Source: Alphaproteobacteria bacterium LSUCC0684 (lineage in GTDB: Bacteria > Pseudomonadota > Alphaproteobacteria > Puniceispirillales > UBA1172). Taken from it: a DNA stretch of 64,000 nucleotides. The notes under the pieces were generated by a model. It was not told where the DNA came from and searched no databases. It worked only from the letters and a program-made list of their open reading frames with translations. The stretch covers positions 830,638-894,637 of the forward strand of contig CP166130.1 in assembly GCA_041228335.1 (NCBI GenBank), in the 5' to 3' direction. Positions 37,079 to 46,133 of this stretch are shown piece by piece (positions within the stretch are counted from its first letter, which is position 1; each line of letters opens with the position of its first letter). The position numbers were made by a program, and so were the translations under genes.

Positions 37079-37855
37079 ATGGACCTTATGACAAAAACTC
37101 CTGAAAACGCCGTTACTGTTCGCAATGTCTATAAAAACTATGGTGACGTTGAAGCCTTAAGAGATCTCAGCCTTGATTTTCCTCGTGGGCAACTGACGTC
37201 TCTTTTGGGGCCGTCGGGTTGCGGCAAGACAACACTTCTGAAAATCATCGCAGGCTTGCTTCCAGCCACAAGCGGCGAGGTTCTGGTTAATGGTGAAGTG
37301 GTAAAAGGCCCCGGGCCGGATCGCGCCTTCGTCTTCCAGGATTTCGCCCTGATGCCATGGGCAACGGTGATCCGCAATGTCGCCTTTGGCCTGGAATTGC
37401 GCGGTGTTGCGCGATCCGAGCGTGAGGCGATTGCCGAGAAATACATTGCCGAAGTGGGTCTTTCGGGTTTTGAGAACAGTTTTCCCCATGAATTGTCCGG
37501 TGGCATGCGGCAGCGTGTTGGCCTTGCAAGAGCGCTTTGTGTTGACGCGCAGGTGCTGCTGATGGATGAGCCGTTTTCAGCGGTCGATGAACAGACACGG
37601 CGGAAATTTCAGGAAGATCTCCTTGGTCTTGTCCAGAACGAGAACAAGACCTTTATCTTCGTCACCCACTCGATAGAAGAAGCGGTCTATGTCTCGGACC
37701 AGATCGCCATACTGCTGCCGCGCCCGAGCCGGGTGATGGAAATCATCCGCCCACAGGGATTCCGCAATAAAAACGTCGATCACATCCGGCGTGATTCCGA
37801 ATATCTCGATATTGTCGATCGCATCTGGGCATCCTTGCGATCCTATGTGGAGTAG
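37079..37855 (+). CDS. ABC transporter ATP-binding protein (SsuB/TauB-type)
   Basis: A 258-residue ATPase with Walker A GPSGCGKTTLLKIIAGL, Q-loop FVFQDFALMPWATV, signature ELSGGMRQRVGLARALCVD and Walker B VLLMDEPFSAVDE. It belongs with the NMT1-type binding protein and the two flanking permeases. ATG 37088 is an alternative start. Confidence 0.92.
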   Translation: MDLMTKTPENAVTVRNVYKNYGDVEALRDLSLDFPRGQLTSLLGPSGCGKTTLLKIIAGLLPATSGEVLVNGEVVKGPGPDRAFVFQDFALMPWATVIRNVAFGLELRGVARSEREAIAEKYIAEVGLSGFENSFPHELSGGMRQRVGLARALCVDAQVLLMDEPFSAVDEQTRRKFQEDLLGLVQNENKTFIFVTHSIEEAVYVSDQIAILLPRPSRVMEIIRPQGFRNKNVDHIRRDSEYLDIVDRIWASLRSYVE

Positions 37856-37865
37856 GTGATATCAG

Positions 37866-38618
37866 ATGAAAGTTTTTGGCGTCACCCTTCCCAATATGTC
37901 ATCGCTGATCCTCTGGGGTCTTTTGTGGGAATTCGTCGGTCAGATTGAGCTGACCTTCTTCTTGCCGCCGCTCTCGGCCATTTTCGCCACACTTATTGAA
38001 ATCGGCGGAACCAAGGCTTTCATCAAAGCCCTGCAGGAAACAGCACATGCCTTTGCCGTCGGAACATTCTCGGCCATTGCCATCGGTGTTCCTGTCGGGA
38101 TTCTTATGGGTAAAAGCCGATTGATCGATGAACTTCTTCTTCCATGGGTTAACCTTTTTCTCAGCGCGCCGCTGACGGCGCTTGTGCCGGTGCTCATGGT
38201 GCTTTTCGGCTTTGGCATAAAGGCGATCATTATCACCACGGCCCTGTTTGCCATCTGGATCATTGTCTTGAATTCGCGCGCCGGCGTCATGCAGATCAAC
38301 CGCTCGCTGGTCGAAATGGCCCATTCCTTTGGCGCATCCCCCATGGCTGCCTTTACCAAGATCTATTTCTGGGCAGCTTTGCCTGAAATTCTGGGCGGTG
38401 TCCGGATTGGATTTATCCGCGCGGTGAAAGGGGTCATCATCGGCCAGTTGCTGATTTCAATAGTAGGATTTGGTTCGTTGTTTGAACTTTATGCTTCTAA
38501 CTTCCTGATGAAACATTTCTGGGCGGTGCTCATCGTCTTGTTTGCTCTTGCCTTTGTTATTGCTGAATTTTTGGCTTATTTGGAACGCCGTGTAGATTAC
38601 TATGCCTCGCGCCGTTAA
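37866..38618 (+). CDS. ABC transporter permease 2 (SsuC/TauC-type)
   Basis: A 250-residue permease of the same family as that at 36289 but clearly not a duplicate. The EAA-like loop reads RSLVEMAHSFGASPMAAFTKIYFWAALPEILGGVRIG. It begins 10 nt after the ATPase stop. Importers in this family usually use a homodimeric permease, so two distinct ones point to a subgroup with paired permeases. Confidence 0.87.
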   Translation: MKVFGVTLPNMSSLILWGLLWEFVGQIELTFFLPPLSAIFATLIEIGGTKAFIKALQETAHAFAVGTFSAIAIGVPVGILMGKSRLIDELLLPWVNLFLSAPLTALVPVLMVLFGFGIKAIIITTALFAIWIIVLNSRAGVMQINRSLVEMAHSFGASPMAAFTKIYFWAALPEILGGVRIGFIRAVKGVIIGQLLISIVGFGSLFELYASNFLMKHFWAVLIVLFALAFVIAEFLAYLERRVDYYASRR

Positions 38619-38640
38619 CACCTAGAAGGAGAAAGTCTTG

Positions 38641-39327
38641 ATGACCAAATATGTTATTGAACAACCTGCCGTTACGTCTTTGTTGGTGCGAGGCACGGAT
38701 GGAGTATTTCCGATCAGGCGCATCTATTGCATAGGCCGGAACTATGCCGCACATACGATTGAAATGGGGGGAGACCCTGATCGTGAAGATCCGTTTTTCT
38801 TCCAGAAAAACGCCCAGAACGCCGACAGTTCAGGCGAATTTCCCTATCCCCCCGAAACCAGTGATGTGCATCACGAAGTTGAAATGATTGTTGCGCTCAA
38901 AGGCGGGGGAGACAATATCGCCGTTGAAGACGCGCTTGATTATGTTTATGGCTACGGGGTCGGTATTGACATGACACGCCGTGATCTTCAGTCCGTTGCC
39001 AAGGAATTGCGCCGTCCATGGGAGCCGGGAAAAGCCTTTGAGCGTTCCGCCCCGGTGAGCGAGATCGTCCCTGCAGCAGAGATAGGTCACCCTGATCGCG
39101 GCCGCATCAGCCTCAGTGTCAATGGTGAATTGCGTCAGGAAGGTGACCTTGGCCAGATGATCTGGAAAGTGCCAGAGCAGATCGCCTATCTGTCACGGTT
39201 TTATGACATTGCCGCGGGTGATCTCATCATGTCGGGCACGCCTTCCGGTGTTGGTCCGGTGCAGCGTGGAGATACCGTTCATTGCGAACTTGAAGGCATC
39301 TGTGAGCTGACAGTCAAGGTCATCTAA
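38641..39327 (+). CDS. fumarylacetoacetate hydrolase family protein
   Basis: A 228-residue FAA-family enzyme. IYCIGRNYAAHTIEMG, FFFQKNAQNADSSGEFPYPPETSDVHHEVEMIVAL (metal ligands in HHEVEM) and IMSGTPSGVGPVQRGD fit fumarylpyruvate hydrolase or acylpyruvase types. It cleaves a C-C bond next to a 2-oxo acid. AGAAGGAGA lies 6 nt before the ATG. It directly follows the ABC importer, so it may act on what the importer brings in; no other ring-cleavage gene is in the operon. Confidence 0.85.
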   Translation: MTKYVIEQPAVTSLLVRGTDGVFPIRRIYCIGRNYAAHTIEMGGDPDREDPFFFQKNAQNADSSGEFPYPPETSDVHHEVEMIVALKGGGDNIAVEDALDYVYGYGVGIDMTRRDLQSVAKELRRPWEPGKAFERSAPVSEIVPAAEIGHPDRGRISLSVNGELRQEGDLGQMIWKVPEQIAYLSRFYDIAAGDLIMSGTPSGVGPVQRGDTVHCELEGICELTVKVI

Positions 39328-39567
39328 CCCATGGTATTTGCATCCCCCATGTCTTCAATAGGGCGTGGGGGACGGATTTAAGGGTTGCGTCCTGCCGTAA
39401 CGTCGCCGCCATCTTCCTTGGCCTCTTGACCATGGCCGACGCGCATGCACGGTATTTGTGGCGTCTTGAAGCCAGGATACTGTTGTAAATTCGACATTCA
39501 GGATTGTCGTGCCTGTGTTAGACAGCAAGCCGAAGTCGTGCCAGCCTCATATCAATGAGGTGACACG

Positions 39568-40788
39568 ATGTTTGAGCGTAACATACCTGAACTTGTACGC
39601 CACGCTCCGGCACCCAGCGTACACGGGTTTGCAACCCTGACAGGTGTGGAGGCTGTTGCCAGGGGCAGTCTTGTCTCGGTATTTCCGCTTGAAATGTATA
39701 AGGCCCTCAAAGAAGCGCAGGTCGTCAGCGAGGCCTATTTTCTGATTGGTCTTGCCTCGCTTATGGTTGGTCTTCTGGTGCCGACGATCAGCCGCAAGTT
39801 ATCGCGCCGGTGGACCTACAGTCTCGGGGGCGTGATGATGTTCTGCGGGCCTGGTCTTGCCGCATCCGGCCATCCTTACGGGGTTATTGCCGGGCTGATG
39901 CTGACCACCTTTGCCACGGTGGTTCTTTTTGTCTGCCTTAATGCCTATGTGCTGGATTATGTCAGGCGACATGATTTTGGCAGATGTGAAACCTTGCGTA
40001 TGCTGTATTCGGCCGTTGGCTGGACATTGGGGCCGGTGGCGGGCGTCATGCTCTGGGAATGGTGGCGACCTATGCCGTTTCTTGTCTCCATGGCCGCCGC
40101 GGTAATGTTGCTGATAATTTTCTGGATCATGCGACTTGGCAACGGGAAGTTGATCGTCAGGGCCAGCGCCCCCGCCATCAACCCGCTTGCCTATCTGGGC
40201 CGTTTTTTCCGCCAGAAACGTCTTGTCGCCGGGTGGATTTTCGCCGTCACCCGATCTTGTGGCTGGTGGGTATATGTTGTCTATCTGCCGATTTATGCGC
40301 TTGAAAACGGGCTGGGTTCATCTGTTGGCGGGGTATTGCTGTCGCTGACCAATAGCGCGCTTTTCATAACACCGTTGATGCTGTTCCTGCTTCGCCGCGT
40401 CGGGGTGAAGACGGCGATACGGTCCGGATTTCTGGTGGCCGGTATTTTGTTCAGCCTGGCGGGCGCCATGGGGGATTGGCCGCTGGTGACGATCAGCCTG
40501 CTTTTCGCGGGCTCGTTTGCCATGATTTTCCTTGATATCTGTGGCGGGTTGCCGTTTCTGATGGCGGTCAAGCCATCTGACCGCAATGAGATGTCGGCTG
40601 TATATTCCAGTTTTCGAGATGTCTCCGCGATTGTCACCCCCGGGGCATCGGCGGTGGTATTGTTGCTAGCGCCCCTGTCGACGGTGTTTGTTTTTGGCGG
40701 CAGCCTGCTGCTGATGTCCTGGATGATCGCCGGAAAGCTCAACCCCCGCCTCGGCACCGAAAGGTCCCGCCCGGCGCTGACCGCTTGA
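39568..40788 (+). CDS. MFS transporter
   Basis: A 406-residue integral membrane protein with about 12 hydrophobic segments and MFS-like loops (TISRKLSRRWTYSLGG after helix 2; LLRRVGVKTAIRSG in the second half). The N-terminus is long and polar for about 20 residues. The cargo is not recognisable. It stands alone: 240 nt of non-coding sequence precede it and 174 nt separate it from the AT-rich Shedu gene. Confidence 0.8.
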   Translation: MFERNIPELVRHAPAPSVHGFATLTGVEAVARGSLVSVFPLEMYKALKEAQVVSEAYFLIGLASLMVGLLVPTISRKLSRRWTYSLGGVMMFCGPGLAASGHPYGVIAGLMLTTFATVVLFVCLNAYVLDYVRRHDFGRCETLRMLYSAVGWTLGPVAGVMLWEWWRPMPFLVSMAAAVMLLIIFWIMRLGNGKLIVRASAPAINPLAYLGRFFRQKRLVAGWIFAVTRSCGWWVYVVYLPIYALENGLGSSVGGVLLSLTNSALFITPLMLFLLRRVGVKTAIRSGFLVAGILFSLAGAMGDWPLVTISLLFAGSFAMIFLDICGGLPFLMAVKPSDRNEMSAVYSSFRDVSAIVTPGASAVVLLLAPLSTVFVFGGSLLLMSWMIAGKLNPRLGTERSRPALTA

Positions 40789-40962
40789 GCGGGTGGACCG
40801 TACTCTTCAACCTCAGTTGAATTGATACCAAATTATCATGGCTCAGCCTTGCAATCTATTGTGGTAATACTTATATATCATTTGCAGCAATGATTTAACT
40901 CACTTTTTCGGCCAATATGTTCTCGCCAGTTGTTGCTGCTTCTACAAGAAAGGAATGCAAGC

Positions 40963-42252
40963 ATGTCAAACAACACATTACAAAAAAGAAAACCAAACCA
41001 ATATCATCAAACTGAAAAAGTCATTTTGAGATGTTCAGGCGTGCAGAGTGGGAAAAGGCATTGTTATTTTGAGTCCAAGCAAGACGGGCGCCTCTTTCAC
41101 ACTCATGAGATACAAAAAAATAGAATTATTTTTTTAATCTGTAAGCCATTGGGGGAATTAAAGAAAATTGTGTTTGAAGGTGATTTTGACCCCCAAAATT
41201 TAAAAACAGTAAAAGGTGTTGGGGATGCGACGGACAATCTCTTTGACCCTTTTGGTGGAGGGTTCGATAATAAAGCTTTAAGATACTTTATTAAAAATCA
41301 AATACCCTACATGAAAACTATTATGATCTCTGAGAAACCTACAAAGTTCAAGGGGAGTGGTGAAATAAATGTCAATAAGGAAGACTTAAATAAGTTAATT
41401 CAGGACTTGAACATTCAAAAGAAAGCTAACAGCTCAGAAATAAAGGCAATTATGCATAACTTCTGGTCTTCTAAAGTGCCTAAACTTGGCCTTTCAAGCG
41501 AAGCGCTAAACTCTAACAAGTCTCTAATCCTGCGAAATTTAAATGATAAGCTGTTAAAACAACTAACGGGTGATGAAATTGACAAATTTGGAGAGTTCTA
41601 TTTTGAAGCATTAGAAAAGCATAAGAGTGCCAGAATAAGAAAAAAGCGAATTCGTCTGCTTGCTGAGCAAGCAAAAATTCTGTCTCTTAATGAATTGATT
41701 TCAAGATATGAAAAGTTACTAAGGGAAGACCCTTTAGAAAATGAGTGGCAGAAATTTTTTGATGATTTTGTGACATTATTCGACAGCCGTTATCAAAATA
41801 ACATTGATCTTAAAAACATCTCACTTGGCTCAACAAAATACCCAGACCTAATCCTTTTAGATGTATATGGCTTCATAGATTTGTATGAATTGAAGAGATG
41901 CAAAACTAGCCTTCTTAGGTATGACAAAAGCCATAAAAATTACTATTGGTCAGATGAGATGGCTGCAACAATAGCGCAGGCCAGCTTTTACCTGCATGAG
42001 CTAAAAAATAATGCCCCTAATTTCTCGCAGAAAATAGAGGAAGAAAAGGGGATGCAGGTAAAGGTAATTAACCCCAAGGCATTTATCGTTGCAGGTACTT
42101 CAAATCAACTTGATTGCATAAAGAAACAAAAACAATTCAAAGTTTTAAGAGAGAGCTTAAAGGATGTTAACTTTATTCTCTATGATGAATTACTAGTTCA
42201 TCTGCAAAATCTCCTATCAAAACTTAAAGAGACAACGAAAGTAAATTCATAA
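40963..42252 (+). CDS. sduA: Shedu-type (DUF4263) nuclease, candidate anti-phage defence protein
   Basis: A 429-residue protein whose last third fits the Shedu/DUF4263 PD-(D/E)xK fold. ENEWQKFFDDFVTLF starts the domain. PDLILLDVYGFIDLYELK supplies Asp295, Glu309 and Lys311, followed by WSDEMAATIAQASFYLHEL with the conserved Gln339. The N-terminal about 150 residues form a separate beta-rich region, variable in this family and thought to sense or gate. A coiled-coil-like lysine-rich linker follows. ATG 40963 has AAAGGA upstream. Base composition is strikingly AT-rich compared with both neighbours, a sign of horizontal acquisition. Shedu is a known single-gene defence family; activity here is untested. 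Confidence 0.8.
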   Translation: MSNNTLQKRKPNQYHQTEKVILRCSGVQSGKRHCYFESKQDGRLFHTHEIQKNRIIFLICKPLGELKKIVFEGDFDPQNLKTVKGVGDATDNLFDPFGGGFDNKALRYFIKNQIPYMKTIMISEKPTKFKGSGEINVNKEDLNKLIQDLNIQKKANSSEIKAIMHNFWSSKVPKLGLSSEALNSNKSLILRNLNDKLLKQLTGDEIDKFGEFYFEALEKHKSARIRKKRIRLLAEQAKILSLNELISRYEKLLREDPLENEWQKFFDDFVTLFDSRYQNNIDLKNISLGSTKYPDLILLDVYGFIDLYELKRCKTSLLRYDKSHKNYYWSDEMAATIAQASFYLHELKNNAPNFSQKIEEEKGMQVKVINPKAFIVAGTSNQLDCIKKQKQFKVLRESLKDVNFILYDELLVHLQNLLSKLKETTKVNS

Positions 42253-42740
42253 GAATTACTGGTAATGCGGTGGCGATTTTTAAGAAAAAATATCTCTATG
42301 AACCTTAAAATGGCTGTTTTTGTTATGCCATCCTCTTCAGGATATACAATACGGCCAGTCTATCAGGGACAGATTAACAACCGATTAACGGCGCGAAATA
42401 TAAAGGCATCCCCCCACAGGTTTCAGGATATTGGCTTGCTGACGGATAACGGTGTTGACGGCTGGCAAGGTAATGAGGCCGCGGCATGTTCCCGAAACAA
42501 GGGGCTGGGCCTTTCTATTCATTAAAAATCATTGACGCAAAAGGCGTTACATGGAAAGGTTTTAAAAAGACTGAGGCGGAAAAATGGTTGGAAACCATAG
42601 GGAAAGTAAGGAAAAGGATGGTTTAACTGTTACCTGCTCCGGTCCAGATGGTGTCTTTCGGCTCGGTGATGCGGCGCAGGATGCCGGCAGCATCAGAGGC
42701 ACGCTCTTCCGCCTCAATGAGACGCCCGAACGGATGAGCA
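42253..42740. other. debris region between the Shedu gene and the TRAP genes
   Basis: Nearly 490 nt without a convincing full gene. An 86-codon frame at 42265-42525 and a 46-codon frame at 42486-42626 (Lys-rich, ending KVRKRMV) have no recognised family. Composition changes from AT-rich to the host type at about 42630. It probably marks the right edge of the inserted segment. Confidence 0.5.
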
Positions 42741-42757
42741 ATGTTTGAATATTGCAT
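42623..42757 (-). pseudogene. possible 3' remnant of a host-type gene on the minus strand
   Basis: A 44-codon minus-strand frame reads HPFGRLIEAEERASDAAG, then ILRRITEPKDTIWTG, and ends in TAA. It has the host's codon use and a protein-like composition, but it is short and overlaps the start of the DctQ gene. I do not recognise the parent protein. It may be the tail of a gene cut when the neighbouring segment was inserted, or chance. Confidence 0.3.
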
Positions 42758-43337
42758 GCATTATGTTCGCGTCGTGGACCGGATGAACCGCTTTATTGGC
42801 CGTATGGCGATGTATCTGATCTTCGTTCTTGTCGGTGTTCTGTTGTGGTCGTCCCTCTCCAAGACCTTTTTCACTCCGTCATTATGGACCTTGGAAACGG
42901 CGCAGTTCGTGATGGTGGCCTATTATATTCTCGGCGGGCCGTATTCTATTCAGCTTGGCTCGAATGTGCGGATGGATCTTTTCTATGGGGAATGGTCATT
43001 GAAGACAAAGGCCAGGGTTGATACTGTCACGGTGCTGTTTCTTCTCTTTTATCTTGGTGTTCTTCTTTATGGGGCCATCGGGTCGATGGCCTATTCGCTT
43101 GGCTATTTCGGCACCGAGCCCTTTGCCTTTTTTGCCGACCTTTTTGTGACCTTTGTCACCGAGGGGGCTGACGCGGCCAGCGGCAAGTTTGGCTATCTGG
43201 AGCGCAGTTCAACGGCCTGGCGGCCGCATCTTTGGCCGATCAAGCTGCTGCTGTGTCTTGGCGTTTTCCTGATGTTTTTGCAGGCGCTGGCCGAATTGTT
43301 TCGTGACATAGGCCGGCTTCGCGGGGTGCTTGACTGA
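42741..43337 (+). CDS. TRAP transporter small permease, DctQ-type
   Basis: A 198-residue membrane protein with about four hydrophobic segments, including YLIFVLVGVLLWSSLSKTFFTPSLWTLETAQF and AYYILGGPYSIQLGSNVRMDLFYG, the DctQ hallmark. It is coupled to the large permease by a shared base (TGATG). The ribosome site before ATG 42741 is poor, and later ATGs (42756, 42783) are possible. Confidence 0.88.
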   Translation: MFEYCMHYVRVVDRMNRFIGRMAMYLIFVLVGVLLWSSLSKTFFTPSLWTLETAQFVMVAYYILGGPYSIQLGSNVRMDLFYGEWSLKTKARVDTVTVLFLLFYLGVLLYGAIGSMAYSLGYFGTEPFAFFADLFVTFVTEGADAASGKFGYLERSSTAWRPHLWPIKLLLCLGVFLMFLQALAELFRDIGRLRGVLD

Positions 43338-44659
43338 TGTCACATGAAATGATCGCCATCACCATGTTTGCCGCCATGATGCTGATGCTGATGACCGGTC
43401 AGCGCGTCTTTGGCGCCATCGGTTTTGTCGGTGCTTTGGCGGGTCTCCTGTTATGGGGGACGGGCGGTGTGGACGTTCCCTTTTCAGCCGCGATGAAACT
43501 GATGAAATGGTATCCGTTGCTGACGCTGCCGATGTTCATTTTCATGGGATATGTGCTGTCCGAAAGCAGGATTGCCGATGATCTCTATAAAATGTTTCAT
43601 GTCTGGATGGGGCCGGTGCGCGGCGGTCTTGCCATTGGCACGATCGGATTGATGGTGCTGATATCGGCGATGAACGGGTTATCGGTTGCCGGTATGGCGA
43701 TTGGGGCAACGATTGCCCTGCCTGAGCTGCTGCGCCGCAATTACGACAAACTGATGGTAACCGGGGTTATTCAGGCCGGGTCAAGTCTTGGTATTCTGGT
43801 GCCGCCCTCGGTTGTTCTGGTTCTCTATGCGATGATCGCGCGCCAGCCGGTGGGGCAGTTGTGGCTTGCCGGCGTGGTGCCAGGGCTCATGATGGCCGGC
43901 ATGTTCATCGTCTATATCTATATTCGCTGCCGCCTTCAACCTGAACTGGGGCCGGCCCTGCCGGAAGACGAACGCCAGGTGCCCATGGCTGAAAAGCTGC
44001 GGCTGCTTCGTGCAGGCATTCTGCCCATCGGCATTTTTGCCGCGATGATGGTGCCGTTCGTAAGTGGCTGGACATCGCTGGTCGAAAGTTCCGCCATCGG
44101 AGCAATGACGGCCTTTCTTGCGGCCATCCTGAAAGGCCGCATGTCGCGTGCCGTGTTTGAAACATCGGTGCGGCAGACTCTGGCGATTTCCTGCATGTTC
44201 ATGTGGATCATTCTTGCGGCGCTGGGTTTCGGGGCAATCTTCGATGGTCTCGGGGCCGTGCGTGCGATTGAAAATCTGTTCACCGAGCAGCTTGGCCTGT
44301 CGCCCTGGATGATCCTGATCCTGATGCAGCTCAGCTTTATCCTGATGGGCACATTTCTGGACGATACCGCAATGCTGGTGATTGTCGCCCCGCTCTATGT
44401 GCCCCTCGTCGGGTTGCTAGGCTTTGACCTTATCTGGTATGGTGTTCTTTATACGATCACAACGCAGATTGCATATATGACACCACCATTTGGGTATAAT
44501 CTTTTTCTGATGCGTGCAATGGCACCACCTGAAATCAGTCTGCGTGATATTTACCGGTCGATCATTCCGTTTGTGCTGGTCATGATATTGGCATTGGTCC
44601 TCGTAATGGTGTTTCCGGAGATTGCCTTGTGGTTGCCGGAACTGGTTTACAAGGGATAA
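43337..44659 (+). CDS. TRAP transporter large permease, DctM-type
   Basis: A 440-residue protein with about 12 hydrophobic segments. TLPMFIFMGYVLSESRIADDLYKMFHVWMGPVRGGLAIGTI and GSSLGILVPPSVVLVLYAMIARQPVGQLWLAG are DctM signatures, and DDTAMLVIVAPLYVPLV sits in the second half. It uses a sodium or proton gradient to import what the DctP receptor delivers. Confidence 0.93.
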   Translation: MSHEMIAITMFAAMMLMLMTGQRVFGAIGFVGALAGLLLWGTGGVDVPFSAAMKLMKWYPLLTLPMFIFMGYVLSESRIADDLYKMFHVWMGPVRGGLAIGTIGLMVLISAMNGLSVAGMAIGATIALPELLRRNYDKLMVTGVIQAGSSLGILVPPSVVLVLYAMIARQPVGQLWLAGVVPGLMMAGMFIVYIYIRCRLQPELGPALPEDERQVPMAEKLRLLRAGILPIGIFAAMMVPFVSGWTSLVESSAIGAMTAFLAAILKGRMSRAVFETSVRQTLAISCMFMWIILAALGFGAIFDGLGAVRAIENLFTEQLGLSPWMILILMQLSFILMGTFLDDTAMLVIVAPLYVPLVGLLGFDLIWYGVLYTITTQIAYMTPPFGYNLFLMRAMAPPEISLRDIYRSIIPFVLVMILALVLVMVFPEIALWLPELVYKG

Positions 44660-44726
44660 AACAACAAGAGCCTTATCAAGAGGCCGCGATGACAACATAA
44701 CAACAAAACAAGGGAAGGAACCTCAC

Positions 44727-45761
44727 ATGACAAATAGACGTTCGTTTATCAAAGGAGCTGCTGTCGGTGCCGTGGCGGTGCCGCTTGCCGCTCCGGCAAT
44801 AGCACAGTCCACTATCAAATGGCGCATGCAGACCTATGCCGGTGCGGCACTGGCCGAGCATGTCGTCAAGCCCGCGATCGACATGTTCAACAAGATTGCC
44901 GGCGATCGCATGCAGATTGAACTGTATTTCGCCGATCAGCTTGTGCCGACGGGTGAGCTCTTCCGTGCCATGCAGCGCGGAACCATCGATGCGGTCCAGT
45001 CGGATGATGATTCGATGGCATCCCCGACGGAAGTGACGGTTTTTGGCGGCTACTTTCCATTCGCCAGCCGGTATTCCCTCGACGTGCCGGTGCTGTTCAA
45101 CCAGTATGGCCTGAATGAGATCTGGGACGCCGAATATTCGAAAGTCGGCGTCAAGCATATCAGCGCCGGGTCCTGGGATCCGTGCCATTTCGCAACCAAG
45201 GACCCGATCAACAGCCTTGCCGATCTGAAGGGCAAGAGAGTCTTTACCTTCCCCACGGCGGGCCGCTTCCTCAGCCAGTTTGGCGTCGTGCCGGTGACAC
45301 TGCCATGGGAAGATATCGAGGTTGCCGTTCAGACAGGCGAGCTTGACGGCATTGCCTGGTCCGGCATCACCGAGGATTACACCGTTGGCTGGGCGGATGT
45401 GACCAATTACTTCCTGACCAACAATATCTCCGGGGCGTGGATCGGCCATTTCTTCGCCAATATGGGGCGTTGGGAAGAGCTTCCCGAAGATCTTCAGATG
45501 TTGCTGAAAGTCTGCATGGAACAGTCGCATTATTATCGTCAATGGTGGTATTGGGGTGGTGAAGCTGCCCTTCGTGTGAATGGGCCGAAAATGAAGCTGA
45601 CATCTATTCCGGATGCTGAATGGGCACAGGTTGAGGCAGCGGCGCGCAAGTTCTGGGATGAAATTGCCTCCGAGTCCGAAACCAAGGCCAAGGTTGTAGA
45701 GATCTTCAAGAACTACAACGCCGATATGGAAAAGGCAGGTCGGCCTTATCGCTACAGTTAA
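44727..45761 (+). CDS. TRAP transporter solute receptor, DctP family, Tat signal
   Basis: A 344-residue periplasmic receptor. The N-terminus MTNRRSFIKGAAVG carries the twin-arginine motif RRSFIK and a hydrophobic region ending AAPAIAQ, so export should be through Tat. The mature part (IKWRMQTYAGAALAEHVVKPAIDMFNKI) is DctP-like. Tat-exported DctP receptors often bind 2-oxo acids or related carboxylates; the ligand here is unknown. ATG 44727 has AAGGAA upstream; earlier in-frame codons belong to the DctM end. Confidence 0.9.
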   Translation: MTNRRSFIKGAAVGAVAVPLAAPAIAQSTIKWRMQTYAGAALAEHVVKPAIDMFNKIAGDRMQIELYFADQLVPTGELFRAMQRGTIDAVQSDDDSMASPTEVTVFGGYFPFASRYSLDVPVLFNQYGLNEIWDAEYSKVGVKHISAGSWDPCHFATKDPINSLADLKGKRVFTFPTAGRFLSQFGVVPVTLPWEDIEVAVQTGELDGIAWSGITEDYTVGWADVTNYFLTNNISGAWIGHFFANMGRWEELPEDLQMLLKVCMEQSHYYRQWWYWGGEAALRVNGPKMKLTSIPDAEWAQVEAAARKFWDEIASESETKAKVVEIFKNYNADMEKAGRPYRYS

Positions 45762-45807
45762 ATCGGCAAGCCGGCACGGTCTCTATGACCGGCACATAAT
45801 GTTATGG

Positions 45808-45840
45808 AAAGCCCTGTCTTCATGACAGGGCTTTCTTTAT
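45808..45840 (+). terminator. rho-independent-like terminator after the TRAP operon
   Basis: A perfect 11-bp stem (AAAGCCCTGTC / GACAGGGCTTT) with a 5-nt loop, followed by CTTTAT. It lies 46 nt after the receptor stop codon and ends the three-gene TRAP operon. Confidence 0.8.
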
Positions 45841-46133
45841 ATCTGCGGCAGCGATGACAATCTAAAAACAACAGCAAGACACGCTGGGGCTTGTTGCCAA
45901 TACACCGGCGGGTGAATGCCTGATTTTCCTTCTTCTGATTTCCATAAAGACGTCATTCCTGTCATTGTTGTCATGGGGGCGAAAAGAATGGTTTATGCTA
46001 TAATTTTAAAATATTTTGCTAATTTATTTCTTATTTTGAAAAATTATTTTCCCATGCTCCAGTTAACAGTATTTACTGAAAAATAATTCCTTTATTGGTT
46101 TAGATGACTGCTGTTTTACACAAGGATAAAACC
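45841..46133. other. AT-rich intergenic region before the peroxiredoxin gene
   Basis: About 290 nt with no supportable gene. The second half is very AT-rich (runs of A/T near 46000-46090), which may hold the peroxiredoxin promoter. No clear operator or RNA structure was seen. Confidence 0.6.

Noticed and set aside
39340-39380. Possible terminator after the FAA hydrolase gene (TCCCCCATG ... CGTGGGGGA)
   Set aside because: The arms pair over about six bases around a long loop and no T-run follows, so support is too weak to call it.
42265-42525. 86-codon plus-strand frame after the Shedu gene as a second defence gene
   Set aside because: No ribosome site, no recognisable domain and mixed composition; treated as debris rather than a partner gene.
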